DNA from: Burkholderiales bacterium
GTDB lineage: Bacteria; Pseudomonadota; Gammaproteobacteria; Burkholderiales; Burkholderiaceae_C
Reading direction: 5' to 3'
Assembly: GCA_016191995.1 (NCBI GenBank)
Contig: JACPVA010000034.1
Span: 1 to 64,000, forward strand
DNA length: 64,000 bases
Made by a program: the position numbers and the translations under genes. Shown here one piece after another: positions 44,439-52,318 of the stretch (the stretch's first letter is position 1; each line of letters begins with the position of its first letter). The notes under the pieces were generated by a model, which saw only the letters and a list, made by a program, of their open reading frames with translations, was not told the DNA's origin and made no database searches.

Positions 44439-45508
44439 ACGCGAGCTGGCAGCCGCTGCTGCTGGCGCTGCGCGACCCGGCCGCGATGGCCGGGTTCGAC
44501 GCCGCCACCTGGGACCGCGTCGTGCCGATGGCCTTCTGGACCGGCGTGCTGGGCCGGCTGGCGGCCGAGGCGCGCCGCGTCGGGGTCGAGCCCCGCATCC
44601 CGCCGCCGGTCTGGCGCCACCTGCAGGCGATGCTGGCGGTCTCCGACGAGCAGGCGCGCGCGGTGCGCCACGAACTTCAGCACCTGTCCGATGCGCTGGC
44701 CGAGCTGCCCGGCCCGGTCCTGCTGCTCAAGGGCGCGGCCTATGTCGCCGCCGGGCTGCCGCCGGCGCCCGGCCGCATCTTCGGCGACATCGACCTGATG
44801 GTGCCGCACGAGCAGATCGGGGCCGCCGAGGCGGCGCTGATGCTGGGCGGTTGGATCAGCCAGGCGAGGACCGCCTACGACGAGCGCTACTACCGCCAGT
44901 GGATGCACGAGATCCCGCCGATGGTGCACATCCGCCGGCGCAGCGTGGTCGACCTGCACCACGCCATCCTGCCGCCGACCGCACGCATCAAGACCCCGCC
45001 GGGGCCGATCCTGGAGGCCGCGCAGCCGGTACCGGGCTGGCCGCGCTTTCACATGCCGTGCGCGGAGGACCTGCTGCTGCACAGTGCGACGCATCTGTTT
45101 CACGAGGGGGAGGCCACGCGGTTGCTGCGCGATCTGGTCGATATCGATGCGCTTTGGGTCGCGCAAGCGGGCGATTCCGGCTGGGACTCCCGGCTGGCGG
45201 ACCGGGCCGCTGCGCTCGGAGTGGCGCATCCATGGTGGCTGGCGGATTCGGCGCGCGAGCGGCTTCTCTTGCGCCAGCCGTTGGGTGAAAGATCGACCCG
45301 GGCCTATTGGGGAAACGGGCTGACGCGGGCCGTCGTCCTTTCCGCGATGACCCGCGCCTACCGGAGCGGCTCCGACGCGACGTCGAGCGTGGCCGAGGCC
45401 TGCCTCTATCTCCGAGGTCACTGGCTGCGAATGCCGCTGCTTCAGCTATCGAAACACCTGGCCGTGAAGGCATGGCTAGGGCTCCGTTCGTCGCCCACGA
45501 CGACATGA
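44435..45508 (+). CDS. Nucleotidyltransferase family protein (NTP_transf_5-like)
   Basis: A 357-residue protein of the uncharacterised nucleotidyltransferase family found with HPr-rel-A kinases. The polymerase-beta-like motif is LLKGAAYVAAGLPP followed by RIFGDIDLMVP, which supplies the two acidic residues. HLFHEGEATRLLRDLVDID in the C-terminal half is also typical. The GTG start overlaps the kinase stop (GTGA). It ends the four-gene operon. In some lasso-peptide clusters a kinase and a nucleotidyltransferase of these types tailor a peptide together, which suggests a similar role here. Confidence 0.82.
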   Translation: MNASWQPLLLALRDPAAMAGFDAATWDRVVPMAFWTGVLGRLAAEARRVGVEPRIPPPVWRHLQAMLAVSDEQARAVRHELQHLSDALAELPGPVLLLKGAAYVAAGLPPAPGRIFGDIDLMVPHEQIGAAEAALMLGGWISQARTAYDERYYRQWMHEIPPMVHIRRRSVVDLHHAILPPTARIKTPPGPILEAAQPVPGWPRFHMPCAEDLLLHSATHLFHEGEATRLLRDLVDIDALWVAQAGDSGWDSRLADRAAALGVAHPWWLADSARERLLLRQPLGERSTRAYWGNGLTRAVVLSAMTRAYRSGSDATSSVAEACLYLRGHWLRMPLLQLSKHLAVKAWLGLRSSPTTT

Positions 45509-45811
45509 ACCGTTGCAGGCCTACGGGATGCTCTCCGGATCGACCCGCGCGCAGAAGACTCCTGGCCACCAAGGTGCCACATTCGTATGCACCTCGAGTG
45601 GCGAAAGACGCGCCCACGGCCCCTTGCCGCGCCGCTTGCACGGTGGGATACGGCGCGCGTGCGAAGGCTCCAGCGATGGTCGCGCCGGACCGACGCCTGC
45701 CGCGCCAGCGTCTCCGCAGATGTCGGTTTACTTTACACGCCTACCCCGCAGGTGCCGCGCAGTCAATGCCGCACAGCGGCAAGTGCTTGATTTTCAATGT
45801 CTACAAAGCAC

Positions 45812-45827
45812 TGGCACGGTGATTGCT
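45812..45827 (+). promoter_or_regulatory. Sigma-54 (-24/-12) promoter of the PEP-CTERM gene
   Basis: TGGCACG (45812-45818), four bases, then TTGCT (45823-45827) is a full match to the RpoN consensus with correct spacing. Transcription would begin near 45838, about 80 bp upstream of the ATG at 45917. About 75-90 bp upstream lies GTTTACTTTACAC (about 45724-45736), an imperfect palindrome that could be an activator site. The PrsR gene in this window encodes a fitting activator. The remainder of 45509-45916 shows no gene. Confidence 0.85.
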
Positions 45828-45916
45828 AGCTTGATGGGCGTGTAGAGGGCTCCGAGCCCGACACGCTGGTCTCGGGTCATTCGTCGTGCGCCTTGGGCGC
45901 TTCTTGGAGGTTAGAC

Positions 45917-46879
45917 ATGAAACTTAAGAAAGCACTGACGGCGCTCGGCGCGGCAGCGATGCTGGCCGGAGCGAGCGGGTCGGCAAGCGCCGCCATTCAG
46001 GTCGAGAACTGGGTGATCGACCTCGGTTCGCTGGGGGGCGAGTTGGCCGGGTTCGGCAAATTCGGTACCAACGGCGAACTGGGCATCGATCAGATGGAGT
46101 TCAGCGCGCTGTACCACGCGATCATCGCGGGGCCGCTTGCGGTCGGGACACTTCAACACATCGACACGGCGGGAGCAGTGACGACTGCCGTCAACGGTAC
46201 CGGCTTCGTGAACTCGACGACTACCGGCAAGTTCCTCAACGGTAATTTCGAGCTCACGTTCGCCTCGACGACGACAAACGTGATCACTGACGTCGACGGC
46301 ATCACCTTCGACAACAAGACGAGGCATCTGGCGTCCGGTACGGGCCCGGACGGGCTGGTGAGCAATGGCTTCCTGAATATTTACGCCGACGTATGTGGCG
46401 CGATGCTTGGCAACTCGGACGCCAGTCTTTGTGCCAACACCTCTAGTGCTTCAGGTGGAACGGGAATGCAGGACGGGCTGTTGATTGCCACGTTCGAAGT
46501 GCTTGCGGCGTCGGGAGATTCCGGCAGCTTCAATGTCGATGCGCTGGATGGGCAGGACGATGCCGAGTTCAAGCTGGTGTTCAACTTGCTTGGCGCGTTG
46601 CAGGACAGCACCGGGACGGCGCTCGCGCTTGGTTCGACGCTGGCGTTCACGAACGGGAATACCGACGCTGACGACGACAACAATGGCGCCATCGATACGC
46701 TCCCGTCCGGCTGGGGCTCTCAAGGGCTTGGTGCCTGCGGGACGACGATTTTCGACAACTGCGGCGAGGAAGAGGGCAGTCTGAATCTGCAGCAGCGGGT
46801 TCCGGAGCCGGGAACTCTCGCCCTTCTCGGGACGGCCTTGGCGGGCTTGGGCTTCGCTCGCCGTCGCGTCGCCAAATAA
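45917..46879 (+). CDS. PEP-CTERM sorting domain-containing secreted protein
   Basis: A 320-residue exported protein. The N-terminal signal peptide is MKLKKALTALGAAAMLAGAS and so on to ASA. The C terminus has the sorting signal VPEPGTLALLGTALAGLGFARRR: the PEP motif, a membrane helix and an arginine cluster, recognised by exosortase A for processing and surface or matrix delivery. The mature part is Gly/Ala/Thr/Asp-rich and beta-like, with four to five cysteines. The composition is less GC-rich than its neighbours. A GGAGG ribosome site precedes the ATG. The exosortase itself is not in the window. Confidence 0.9.
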   Translation: MKLKKALTALGAAAMLAGASGSASAAIQVENWVIDLGSLGGELAGFGKFGTNGELGIDQMEFSALYHAIIAGPLAVGTLQHIDTAGAVTTAVNGTGFVNSTTTGKFLNGNFELTFASTTTNVITDVDGITFDNKTRHLASGTGPDGLVSNGFLNIYADVCGAMLGNSDASLCANTSSASGGTGMQDGLLIATFEVLAASGDSGSFNVDALDGQDDAEFKLVFNLLGALQDSTGTALALGSTLAFTNGNTDADDDNNGAIDTLPSGWGSQGLGACGTTIFDNCGEEEGSLNLQQRVPEPGTLALLGTALAGLGFARRRVAK

Positions 46880-46916
46880 GGCCAATCGAAAGCGCACAAG
46901 GCCAAGCACGATCAAG

Positions 46917-46950
46917 GGGGCGGCCACCAGCGGTCGCCCCTTTCCTTTTC
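46917..46950 (+). terminator. Intrinsic terminator after the PEP-CTERM gene
   Basis: GGGGCGGCC (46917-46925) pairs with GGTCGCCCC (46932-46940), with one G-T pair and a six-base loop, and is followed by TTTCCTTTTCC. It lies 38 bp after the stop and separates the gene from the convergent glycosyltransferase gene. Confidence 0.8.
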
Positions 46951-47037
46951 CGCTTCCATCCCCTTCCCGGCTTGGACTCCGGGCTTCGGCGCGGCCCCTG
47001 TGAGGGCCCGGCGGATCAGACGAGGGCGCCAGCTTGC

Positions 47038-48267
47038 TCAGACTGGCGATGAGTCTGCGTGGGCGATGATCACGGTCTCTGTTGGCGAGCGCAATTCGTA
47101 GGTAATCCCGCGCCATGTCATGCGCCGCGTACGAGCCGATTGAAGCGTGTTGATCAGCGTCATCGCCGAAGCCAACGGTGCGGTGAGAACGTAATGCCAG
47201 CGCAAGTGTCGCACCTGCGGCCGCAGATGCTCGGGAATCAGATCGACGATCGCGCCAAATAGCCACAGCGCGTTGGCCCACTGCATCGGGACGAGCAACA
47301 GCCCGAGCGCGCCGGCAAGTGCCGAGGTACTGTCGGAAGAGGCCCAGACGAGCAGGTTGACGGCGCCATAGGCCACCAGCAGATTGGCGCTGGCATGCCC
47401 GATCGCGGTGCTCCACCACAGCGGCGGCAGATAGACGCGCGAGATCAAGGACTGGCGGTTCGTGAACTCGAGCGTCGCGGGCAACGAGGACTCCTCGTAG
47501 GACACCGCGATGCAGCTTGGCACGAATTGCAGCTTCAACCCCAGTCGCTTCACGGCCACGGTCAGTGTCAGATCGTCCGAGACCGCCCTATCCCAGATCG
47601 CTGCAATATCGGCCCGGTCGTAGACCTCGCGACGTATCGCCATGGCGCCGCCCCAAGCATGCGTCGTCTTCTCGTCGACCAGGAACGGCAGCGCGCCGGC
47701 ATTCCACGTGCTGCGAAGCATCGATCCGAGCGAGGGCTCGGGGGGGTGGTACCAGCGGTAGCCGGTTGTCGCCCCTATCCGGGCGTCGGCGAGCGGTCCG
47801 ACCAGCCGCCGCACGAAGCCCGAGTCGGGCCGGCAGTCGGAATCGACGAAGACAAGGACCCGGGAACGCCGTGACGCCTGCGCAATCGCGGCGAGCTGGT
47901 TCGTGAGCTTCTGCGCCCGGCCGTGGCCAAGCCCGGCGACGATCAGGCGCGCCCGACGCGGGGCTAGGCCGTCCTCGGCCAGCAGCCTCGCGATCGCGTC
48001 GTAGGCTGGATCATCCGCCGTCGCGACTACGAACAGGAGTTCGAGGTCCGGGTAATCCTGGTGCAGCAAGGAGCCGACGTTGTCGACGAAGCCCGGATCG
48101 AGGCCCTTGCAGGGCAGGATCACCGATGCCGGGGGGCAATATTGGATGTCGGTCGGTGTACGCAACATCGCCGGCAGACGGCGTCTCAGGCGCGCTGTAA
48201 GCAGCAAGGGAACCGCCCCGAGGACGGCCGCCAGCGCGGCTACGGCGCCGTTGAGGAGCAAGCTCAT
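47038..48267 (-). CDS. Family 2/21 glycosyltransferase (ceramide glucosyltransferase/HpnI-like)
   Basis: A 409-residue membrane glycosyltransferase. An N-terminal helix precedes the GT-A domain with PPASVILPCKGLDPGF, the metal-binding FVDSDCRPDSGF, GATTGYRWYHP, SDDLTL and the acceptor motif QSLISRVYLPP, a form of the Q-x-x-R-W motif of ceramide-type enzymes. Three or four C-terminal helices follow. It likely adds a sugar to a lipid in the inner membrane; the acceptor is unknown. Its ATG overlaps the methyltransferase stop by one base (TGATG), so the two form an operon. Confidence 0.83.
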   Translation of the reverse strand: MSLLLNGAVAALAAVLGAVPLLLTARLRRRLPAMLRTPTDIQYCPPASVILPCKGLDPGFVDNVGSLLHQDYPDLELLFVVATADDPAYDAIARLLAEDGLAPRRARLIVAGLGHGRAQKLTNQLAAIAQASRRSRVLVFVDSDCRPDSGFVRRLVGPLADARIGATTGYRWYHPPEPSLGSMLRSTWNAGALPFLVDEKTTHAWGGAMAIRREVYDRADIAAIWDRAVSDDLTLTVAVKRLGLKLQFVPSCIAVSYEESSLPATLEFTNRQSLISRVYLPPLWWSTAIGHASANLLVAYGAVNLLVWASSDSTSALAGALGLLLVPMQWANALWLFGAIVDLIPEHLRPQVRHLRWHYVLTAPLASAMTLINTLQSARTRRMTWRGITYELRSPTETVIIAHADSSPV

Positions 48268-49280
48268 CACCGGCTCGGGCGACCCGCGGGTGCCCGCATC
48301 ACCATCATCATGTGGTCGCGCCTCGTCGAAGGCAGGAAGTAGCCGAAGAAGAGGTGGAAGAGCAGGCTGGGATGTCGCAAGAACAGCCCCAGTCGCGGTG
48401 GTTCGTAGCCGACGTCCAGATCGTTTCCCGCGTACATCATCAGCGACTCGAACAGGCGTCGGGCCGTGCCCGGTTGCCACGAGTCCATGTACCAGCGAAG
48501 GTATGTCGCGACGTGGTCCAAGCCTTGCTCTTTCGACAGATCGAGCAAAGCTCGCTCGGACAGGATGTGCAGGTGATACGGCACGTGGATCGCGTGCACG
48601 AACGTCTCCGAGTCCCCCAGCACAATGCCGTCGGCGTTCGGTGTTTCGATGCACAGCCGACCGCCTGGCCTAAGCAGGCCCGCCATTCGCGCGAGAAAGG
48701 TTCGCGGGTCGTCGGCATGCTCGATTACGTCGAGGCTGACAATCCAGTCATAGGACTGCTCAAGTGCCTCCTGTGAGCTGAACGCCTCGACGTACGGATC
48801 GTACCCCGTGCAGCGACCATATCCGTTCTCGCGCAGGAAATCGATGAAGAGACCTCGGTTGCACCCGTAGTCGAGGATCTCGTCGTCCCGCGAGAGGCCC
48901 GCACGCTCCAATCGCCGGAGTACGACTTGGTACCAGCTGCGTGTAAAGTAGTCGAGTCGCTGGTTGCGGATCGGGTAGTCGGCGTAATAGCTCTGCAGGT
49001 CGTCGACCTTCTCGCAGTGTAGCGAGCCGCAGTTTGCACAGCGCGCGACCTCGAAGTAGCGATCGCGATAACGCCTCACATTGCAGCGAACATGCCTCGA
49101 CTCCGCCGCAATCGAAACAAAGCGACAGACTGGACACGACAGTGTCGTGGAGGTCGACCGCGATACATGGTCCGGTATCGACCCAGCGGCAGATACAGCT
49201 CTGAACTGGCGCGCCGCGAGGCTGGCGACGCATGCGTCGACTCGATTGCCTTCAGTCTTCAGTTGCACACTATCCATCAT
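48267..49280 (-). CDS. Class I SAM-dependent methyltransferase with N-terminal zinc-ribbon-like segment
   Basis: A 337-residue protein. Residues 40-90 hold two Cys pairs (CPVCRF and CANCGS) typical of the zinc-binding domain found in sugar-modifying C-methyltransferase relatives. The SAM-binding motif I is ILDYGCNRGLFIDFL (about 139-153) and the post-I acidic motif is in SLDVIEHADDPRTFL. The C-terminal ~80 residues (HPSLLFHLFFGYFLP) are hydrophobic and may touch the membrane. It is coupled to the downstream glycosyltransferase and likely modifies the same lipid or glycan. Confidence 0.82.
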   Translation of the reverse strand: MMDSVQLKTEGNRVDACVASLAARQFRAVSAAGSIPDHVSRSTSTTLSCPVCRFVSIAAESRHVRCNVRRYRDRYFEVARCANCGSLHCEKVDDLQSYYADYPIRNQRLDYFTRSWYQVVLRRLERAGLSRDDEILDYGCNRGLFIDFLRENGYGRCTGYDPYVEAFSSQEALEQSYDWIVSLDVIEHADDPRTFLARMAGLLRPGGRLCIETPNADGIVLGDSETFVHAIHVPYHLHILSERALLDLSKEQGLDHVATYLRWYMDSWQPGTARRLFESLMMYAGNDLDVGYEPPRLGLFLRHPSLLFHLFFGYFLPSTRRDHMMMVMRAPAGRPSR

Positions 49281-49328
49281 CTTCGTTCCCGGTGATTGCC
49301 GATGCGTCGCGGATCAAGAGTCAACTGA

Positions 49329-49344
49329 AGCAATAGGGTGTCCA
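49329..49344 (-). promoter_or_regulatory. Possible sigma-54 promoter of the methyltransferase/glycosyltransferase pair
   Basis: On the minus strand TGGACAC, four bases, TTGCT reads with correct GG-to-GC spacing. The -12 element is perfect and the -24 keeps the essential GG but not the CAC. Transcription would begin near 49317, 37 bp before the ATG at 49280. Confidence 0.4.
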
Positions 49345-49470
49345 CGGACCACTGGAGGCAGCCCGGCCCGACTTCGCCGGCAACGATAGACTCATCAGCT
49401 CGTCGCATCGCCGTCAAGAGGGTGGGTCTTGTCTCGAACATCGAAGCTTCGAGGCGCAGCGACGCACGCA

Positions 49471-51207
49471 TCAGCTGACGCCATAGCGTCCGGGTGCGAG
49501 GATGCCGCAAGGGTCCAGTGCGGACTTGATGCGCCGGTTCAACGCCAGCAGCGCCGGCGCGTCATCGAACAGCCGCGGCCACGCCAGCAGCCCGGCGCGG
49601 TATTGCGCGTAGCCGGCGGCGCGCATGTCGCCGACTAGCGCGTCGTACAGTGCAGCGGCCCGGCGCGCCTCGTCCGCCTCGTCCTTGTCGTACAGGATGT
49701 TCATCAGGCAGGTTACCGCGCGCGGGTTGAGCACCAGCACCGCGACCCAGTAGTCCAGACCGAATTCCTCGAAACGCCGCCGCGCCTGCGCCATGAACGG
49801 CAGCATCGCTGCACTGGTAAACGGTAGCACGGGCGCGAACCAGATCACGCCGCAGCCGTCGCGTCCCGGATCGATGGCGGTGTCCGGCCGCCGGCGCCGG
49901 TGGCGGTAGTAAGCGTGCTTGACGAAATAGTCGGTGGGCACGCCTTGCAGCAGGCGGTGCACGTGCGGCGCCGAGTCGAGCACCTGCAGCGACGAGCCGG
50001 CGAGCTTCTCGACCAACGCGCGCAGCCACGGCTTGCGCCAGGCCTGGCCCAGCACGCGTTCGAGCACGGCGAGCATGCTGTCGGAGACGAATAGCAGTCG
50101 GCCGTAGCGGCCGATCGCCCGCTTCAGGATCCGGCGCTGGAGGCGGACCTGAGCGCGGGTACCGTACAGCCCGCCGGCACAGGTCATCGGTGCCACGCCG
50201 TACCGTTGCCGAAGCTCGGCGATCTCGCCGGCCGACAGTGGTGCGCCGTCCGGGCGCTGCTGTTCGATTCGCTGCATCACCACCGTGAGCGAGACGAAGT
50301 CGTTGATCATGTGCAGCTTGGTCGTCACCACGCCCTGCAGTGCGAGTCGGCGGAATGCGTCGATGACCTGGGGCAAGTGCCGCTCGTCGTGAAGCTCGAA
50401 CACATACGACGCGTGCGCTTCGGGCTCAGGCATCAGCCACACCCCGGCCTGGGTCACGACGCCGAAGTTCGACTGCGTGAAGAGGCCCTCGAGGTAGGGG
50501 CCGACTCCCCACTTGTGCAGGTGCCAGGTCTTGGGGCCCTCGTCCGTGCCCCCGAGGCGCACGATCTCGCCGGTGGGCAGCACGACCTCCAAACCACAGA
50601 GGTTGCCGAAGTGGTCTCCGTAGGGCGTCTGCCCAAGTCCGCGGTCGAGCGCGTTGCCGACCACGCTGCCCTGCGAGGTGCCGTCGATGCAGTCGGCCCA
50701 GAGCCGATGGCCGTTCGCCTTCAGGTGGGCATTCAGCTGGGCGTAGGTCACGCCGGGTTCGAGCACGGCGTAGGCAAGCTCGTCGTTCACCTCGAGGATG
50801 CGGTTCATGCGCTGCAGCAGCATGACCACGACGCCGTCCTCGGGCGCTAGCGTGGTGCCGTAGCCCCAGTTGCGCCCGCCGCTGAAGGGCCAGACCTTCA
50901 GGCCGTGCGCGGCGGCGATCTTCAGCACGGCCGACACGTCGTCACGGTTGCCGGGGAACACGACCGCGGCGCAGCGACTCTGCCACGGAATGGTGCAGCG
51001 CGAGGAGCGGTCGAGATCTTCCGGCCGGATGCACACATGCGCGTCGCCCAGCGCCGCACGGAGCTGATCGAGCGCGGCGACAGGCAACGCGGTTGATGGG
51101 GTCACGGATTTCACGCCCAGCTGGTTCACGCCCTGCCCGCGATCGTCCTCAGGCTGCTCGACGGGCGCGGGCCGACCGTCATGCGGCAGTCGTTCCGGGC
51201 TTCCCAT
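49471..51207 (-). CDS. FAD-binding oxidoreductase, vanillyl-alcohol oxidase/p-cresol methylhydroxylase family
   Basis: A flavoprotein of about 578 residues. The PP-type FAD domain shows VVFPGNRDDVSAVLKIAAAH, PFSGGRNWGYG, YAVLEPGVTYAQLNAHL, and DGTSQGSVVGNALDRGLGQT. KWGVGPYLEGLFTQSNFGVV closely follows the p-cresol methylhydroxylase/vanillyl-alcohol oxidase pattern, and LDPCGILAPGRYG ends the protein. Family members oxidise phenolic or related alcohols and amines; the substrate here is unknown. Starts at 51207 (ATG) and 51129 (GTG) are both possible, and neither has a strong ribosome site. The first overlaps the reductase gene by 29 bp. Confidence 0.82.
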   Translation of the reverse strand: MGSPERLPHDGRPAPVEQPEDDRGQGVNQLGVKSVTPSTALPVAALDQLRAALGDAHVCIRPEDLDRSSRCTIPWQSRCAAVVFPGNRDDVSAVLKIAAAHGLKVWPFSGGRNWGYGTTLAPEDGVVVMLLQRMNRILEVNDELAYAVLEPGVTYAQLNAHLKANGHRLWADCIDGTSQGSVVGNALDRGLGQTPYGDHFGNLCGLEVVLPTGEIVRLGGTDEGPKTWHLHKWGVGPYLEGLFTQSNFGVVTQAGVWLMPEPEAHASYVFELHDERHLPQVIDAFRRLALQGVVTTKLHMINDFVSLTVVMQRIEQQRPDGAPLSAGEIAELRQRYGVAPMTCAGGLYGTRAQVRLQRRILKRAIGRYGRLLFVSDSMLAVLERVLGQAWRKPWLRALVEKLAGSSLQVLDSAPHVHRLLQGVPTDYFVKHAYYRHRRRRPDTAIDPGRDGCGVIWFAPVLPFTSAAMLPFMAQARRRFEEFGLDYWVAVLVLNPRAVTCLMNILYDKDEADEARRAAALYDALVGDMRAAGYAQYRAGLLAWPRLFDDAPALLALNRRIKSALDPCGILAPGRYGVS

Positions 51208-52318
51208 ATCGATGTGCGAGAAAGTGGTCGAGCACGGCGGGAAGGTACGCGCTCGGCGCGGGACGCGACATCCCGCGGCCCTGCAGCCAAGTCCGGAATC
51301 CGGCGTCGTCGAAGGCCTGCGTGTCGGCCAGGTAATCCAGATAGATCGGCAAGGTGGCCAGCGGCTTGCGCAGCTCGCGCGGCGCCACCCTGGCCAGCAG
51401 CCTTGCCAGGGCGCCGTAGCAGCGACGCGGCAGCACATGGTCGCCAGGGACGGACAGCCCATGATGCGAATACGCCCGGCGTACCTGCTCCTTCAGGTCG
51501 TGGATCGGCACCGCTTCCCTGGCTCCGCTGCACAGGTGCAGGATGCGCCCGACCGTGGCCGGGTCGTTGCTGGCGGCAGCGATGGCTTCGGCGACGATGT
51601 CGCAGCCGATGACGTCCAGGCTGGCGGCGCCGAACGCCGGATAGAGGCCATGCGTGCGCCGCCCTGACAGGAACTCGCACAGGAAGTAGAAGACCTGGAA
51701 ACCGATGATCCGCCCGGTGTGTGAATCCCCGACGACCATGCTCGGGCGATGCACGGTCAGTGGCAAGGGGTAGGCAGCCGTCGCCTCGCGCAGGTAGTCT
51801 TCGGCCTCCGCCTTGGCCTGCTCGTAGGTGTTGTGGAAACCACGCGGCTCGGCCAGCCAGCGCTCCGGGATTGGGACCTGCAGTCGGCCGCCTACACCGA
51901 CCGTGCTGACGAAGTCGAGCTTGACCAGGCGGGGACAGTCGCGCGCCAGCGCCACGACCTGGCGAGCCGACCCCACCGCCGATCGGCGAGCCTCGTCGAG
52001 CGGCAGGTTCATGCGCACCAGGCCCGCGGCGTGGACGATATGGGTGCAGGTTGCGGCCAGCGAGCGATAGGCGGTCTCGTCGAGCCCGAGTCGCGGCAAG
52101 GTTGTGTCCCCCGCCACTGCTTCGATGCGCGACCGCAAGGCCGTGCTGCCCCGGGGAACGTCCCAAAAAGCGTACAGCGTCTCGAGCCGGCTGGCGAGCT
52201 CCTCGGAATCGCGCGCCCGGATCAGCAGTCTCAGGCGTGCCGACGGGTCGGCCAGCAGCCTGGGCACGAGGCTGCTTCCGACCACGCCGGTGGCGCCCGT
52301 CACGAAGTAGGTCTTCAT
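51179..52318 (-). CDS. Extended SDR, thioester-reductase/fatty acyl-CoA reductase-like
   Basis: A 379-residue NAD(P)-dependent enzyme. The Rossmann motif is TGATGVVGSSLVPRLL, followed by the RARDSEELASRL region typical of thioester reductase domains, GDTTLPRLGLDE, IVHAAGLVRMN, and the Ser-Tyr-Lys set in VSTVGVGG and YEQAKAEAE. Relatives reduce acyl-CoA or acyl-carrier thioesters to aldehyde or alcohol. Its ATG overlaps the acyl-CoA ligase stop (ATGA), so ligase and reductase are made together, fitting activation then reduction of a fatty or other carboxylic acid. Confidence 0.82.
   Translation of the reverse strand: MKTYFVTGATGVVGSSLVPRLLADPSARLRLLIRARDSEELASRLETLYAFWDVPRGSTALRSRIEAVAGDTTLPRLGLDETAYRSLAATCTHIVHAAGLVRMNLPLDEARRSAVGSARQVVALARDCPRLVKLDFVSTVGVGGRLQVPIPERWLAEPRGFHNTYEQAKAEAEDYLREATAAYPLPLTVHRPSMVVGDSHTGRIIGFQVFYFLCEFLSGRRTHGLYPAFGAASLDVIGCDIVAEAIAAASNDPATVGRILHLCSGAREAVPIHDLKEQVRRAYSHHGLSVPGDHVLPRRCYGALARLLARVAPRELRKPLATLPIYLDYLADTQAFDDAGFRTWLQGRGMSRPAPSAYLPAVLDHFLAHRYGKPGTTAA

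Noticed and set aside
45513-45845. A 110-residue plus-strand frame after the nucleotidyltransferase gene
   Set aside because: It runs through the sigma-54 promoter, has no ribosome site and no recognisable features.
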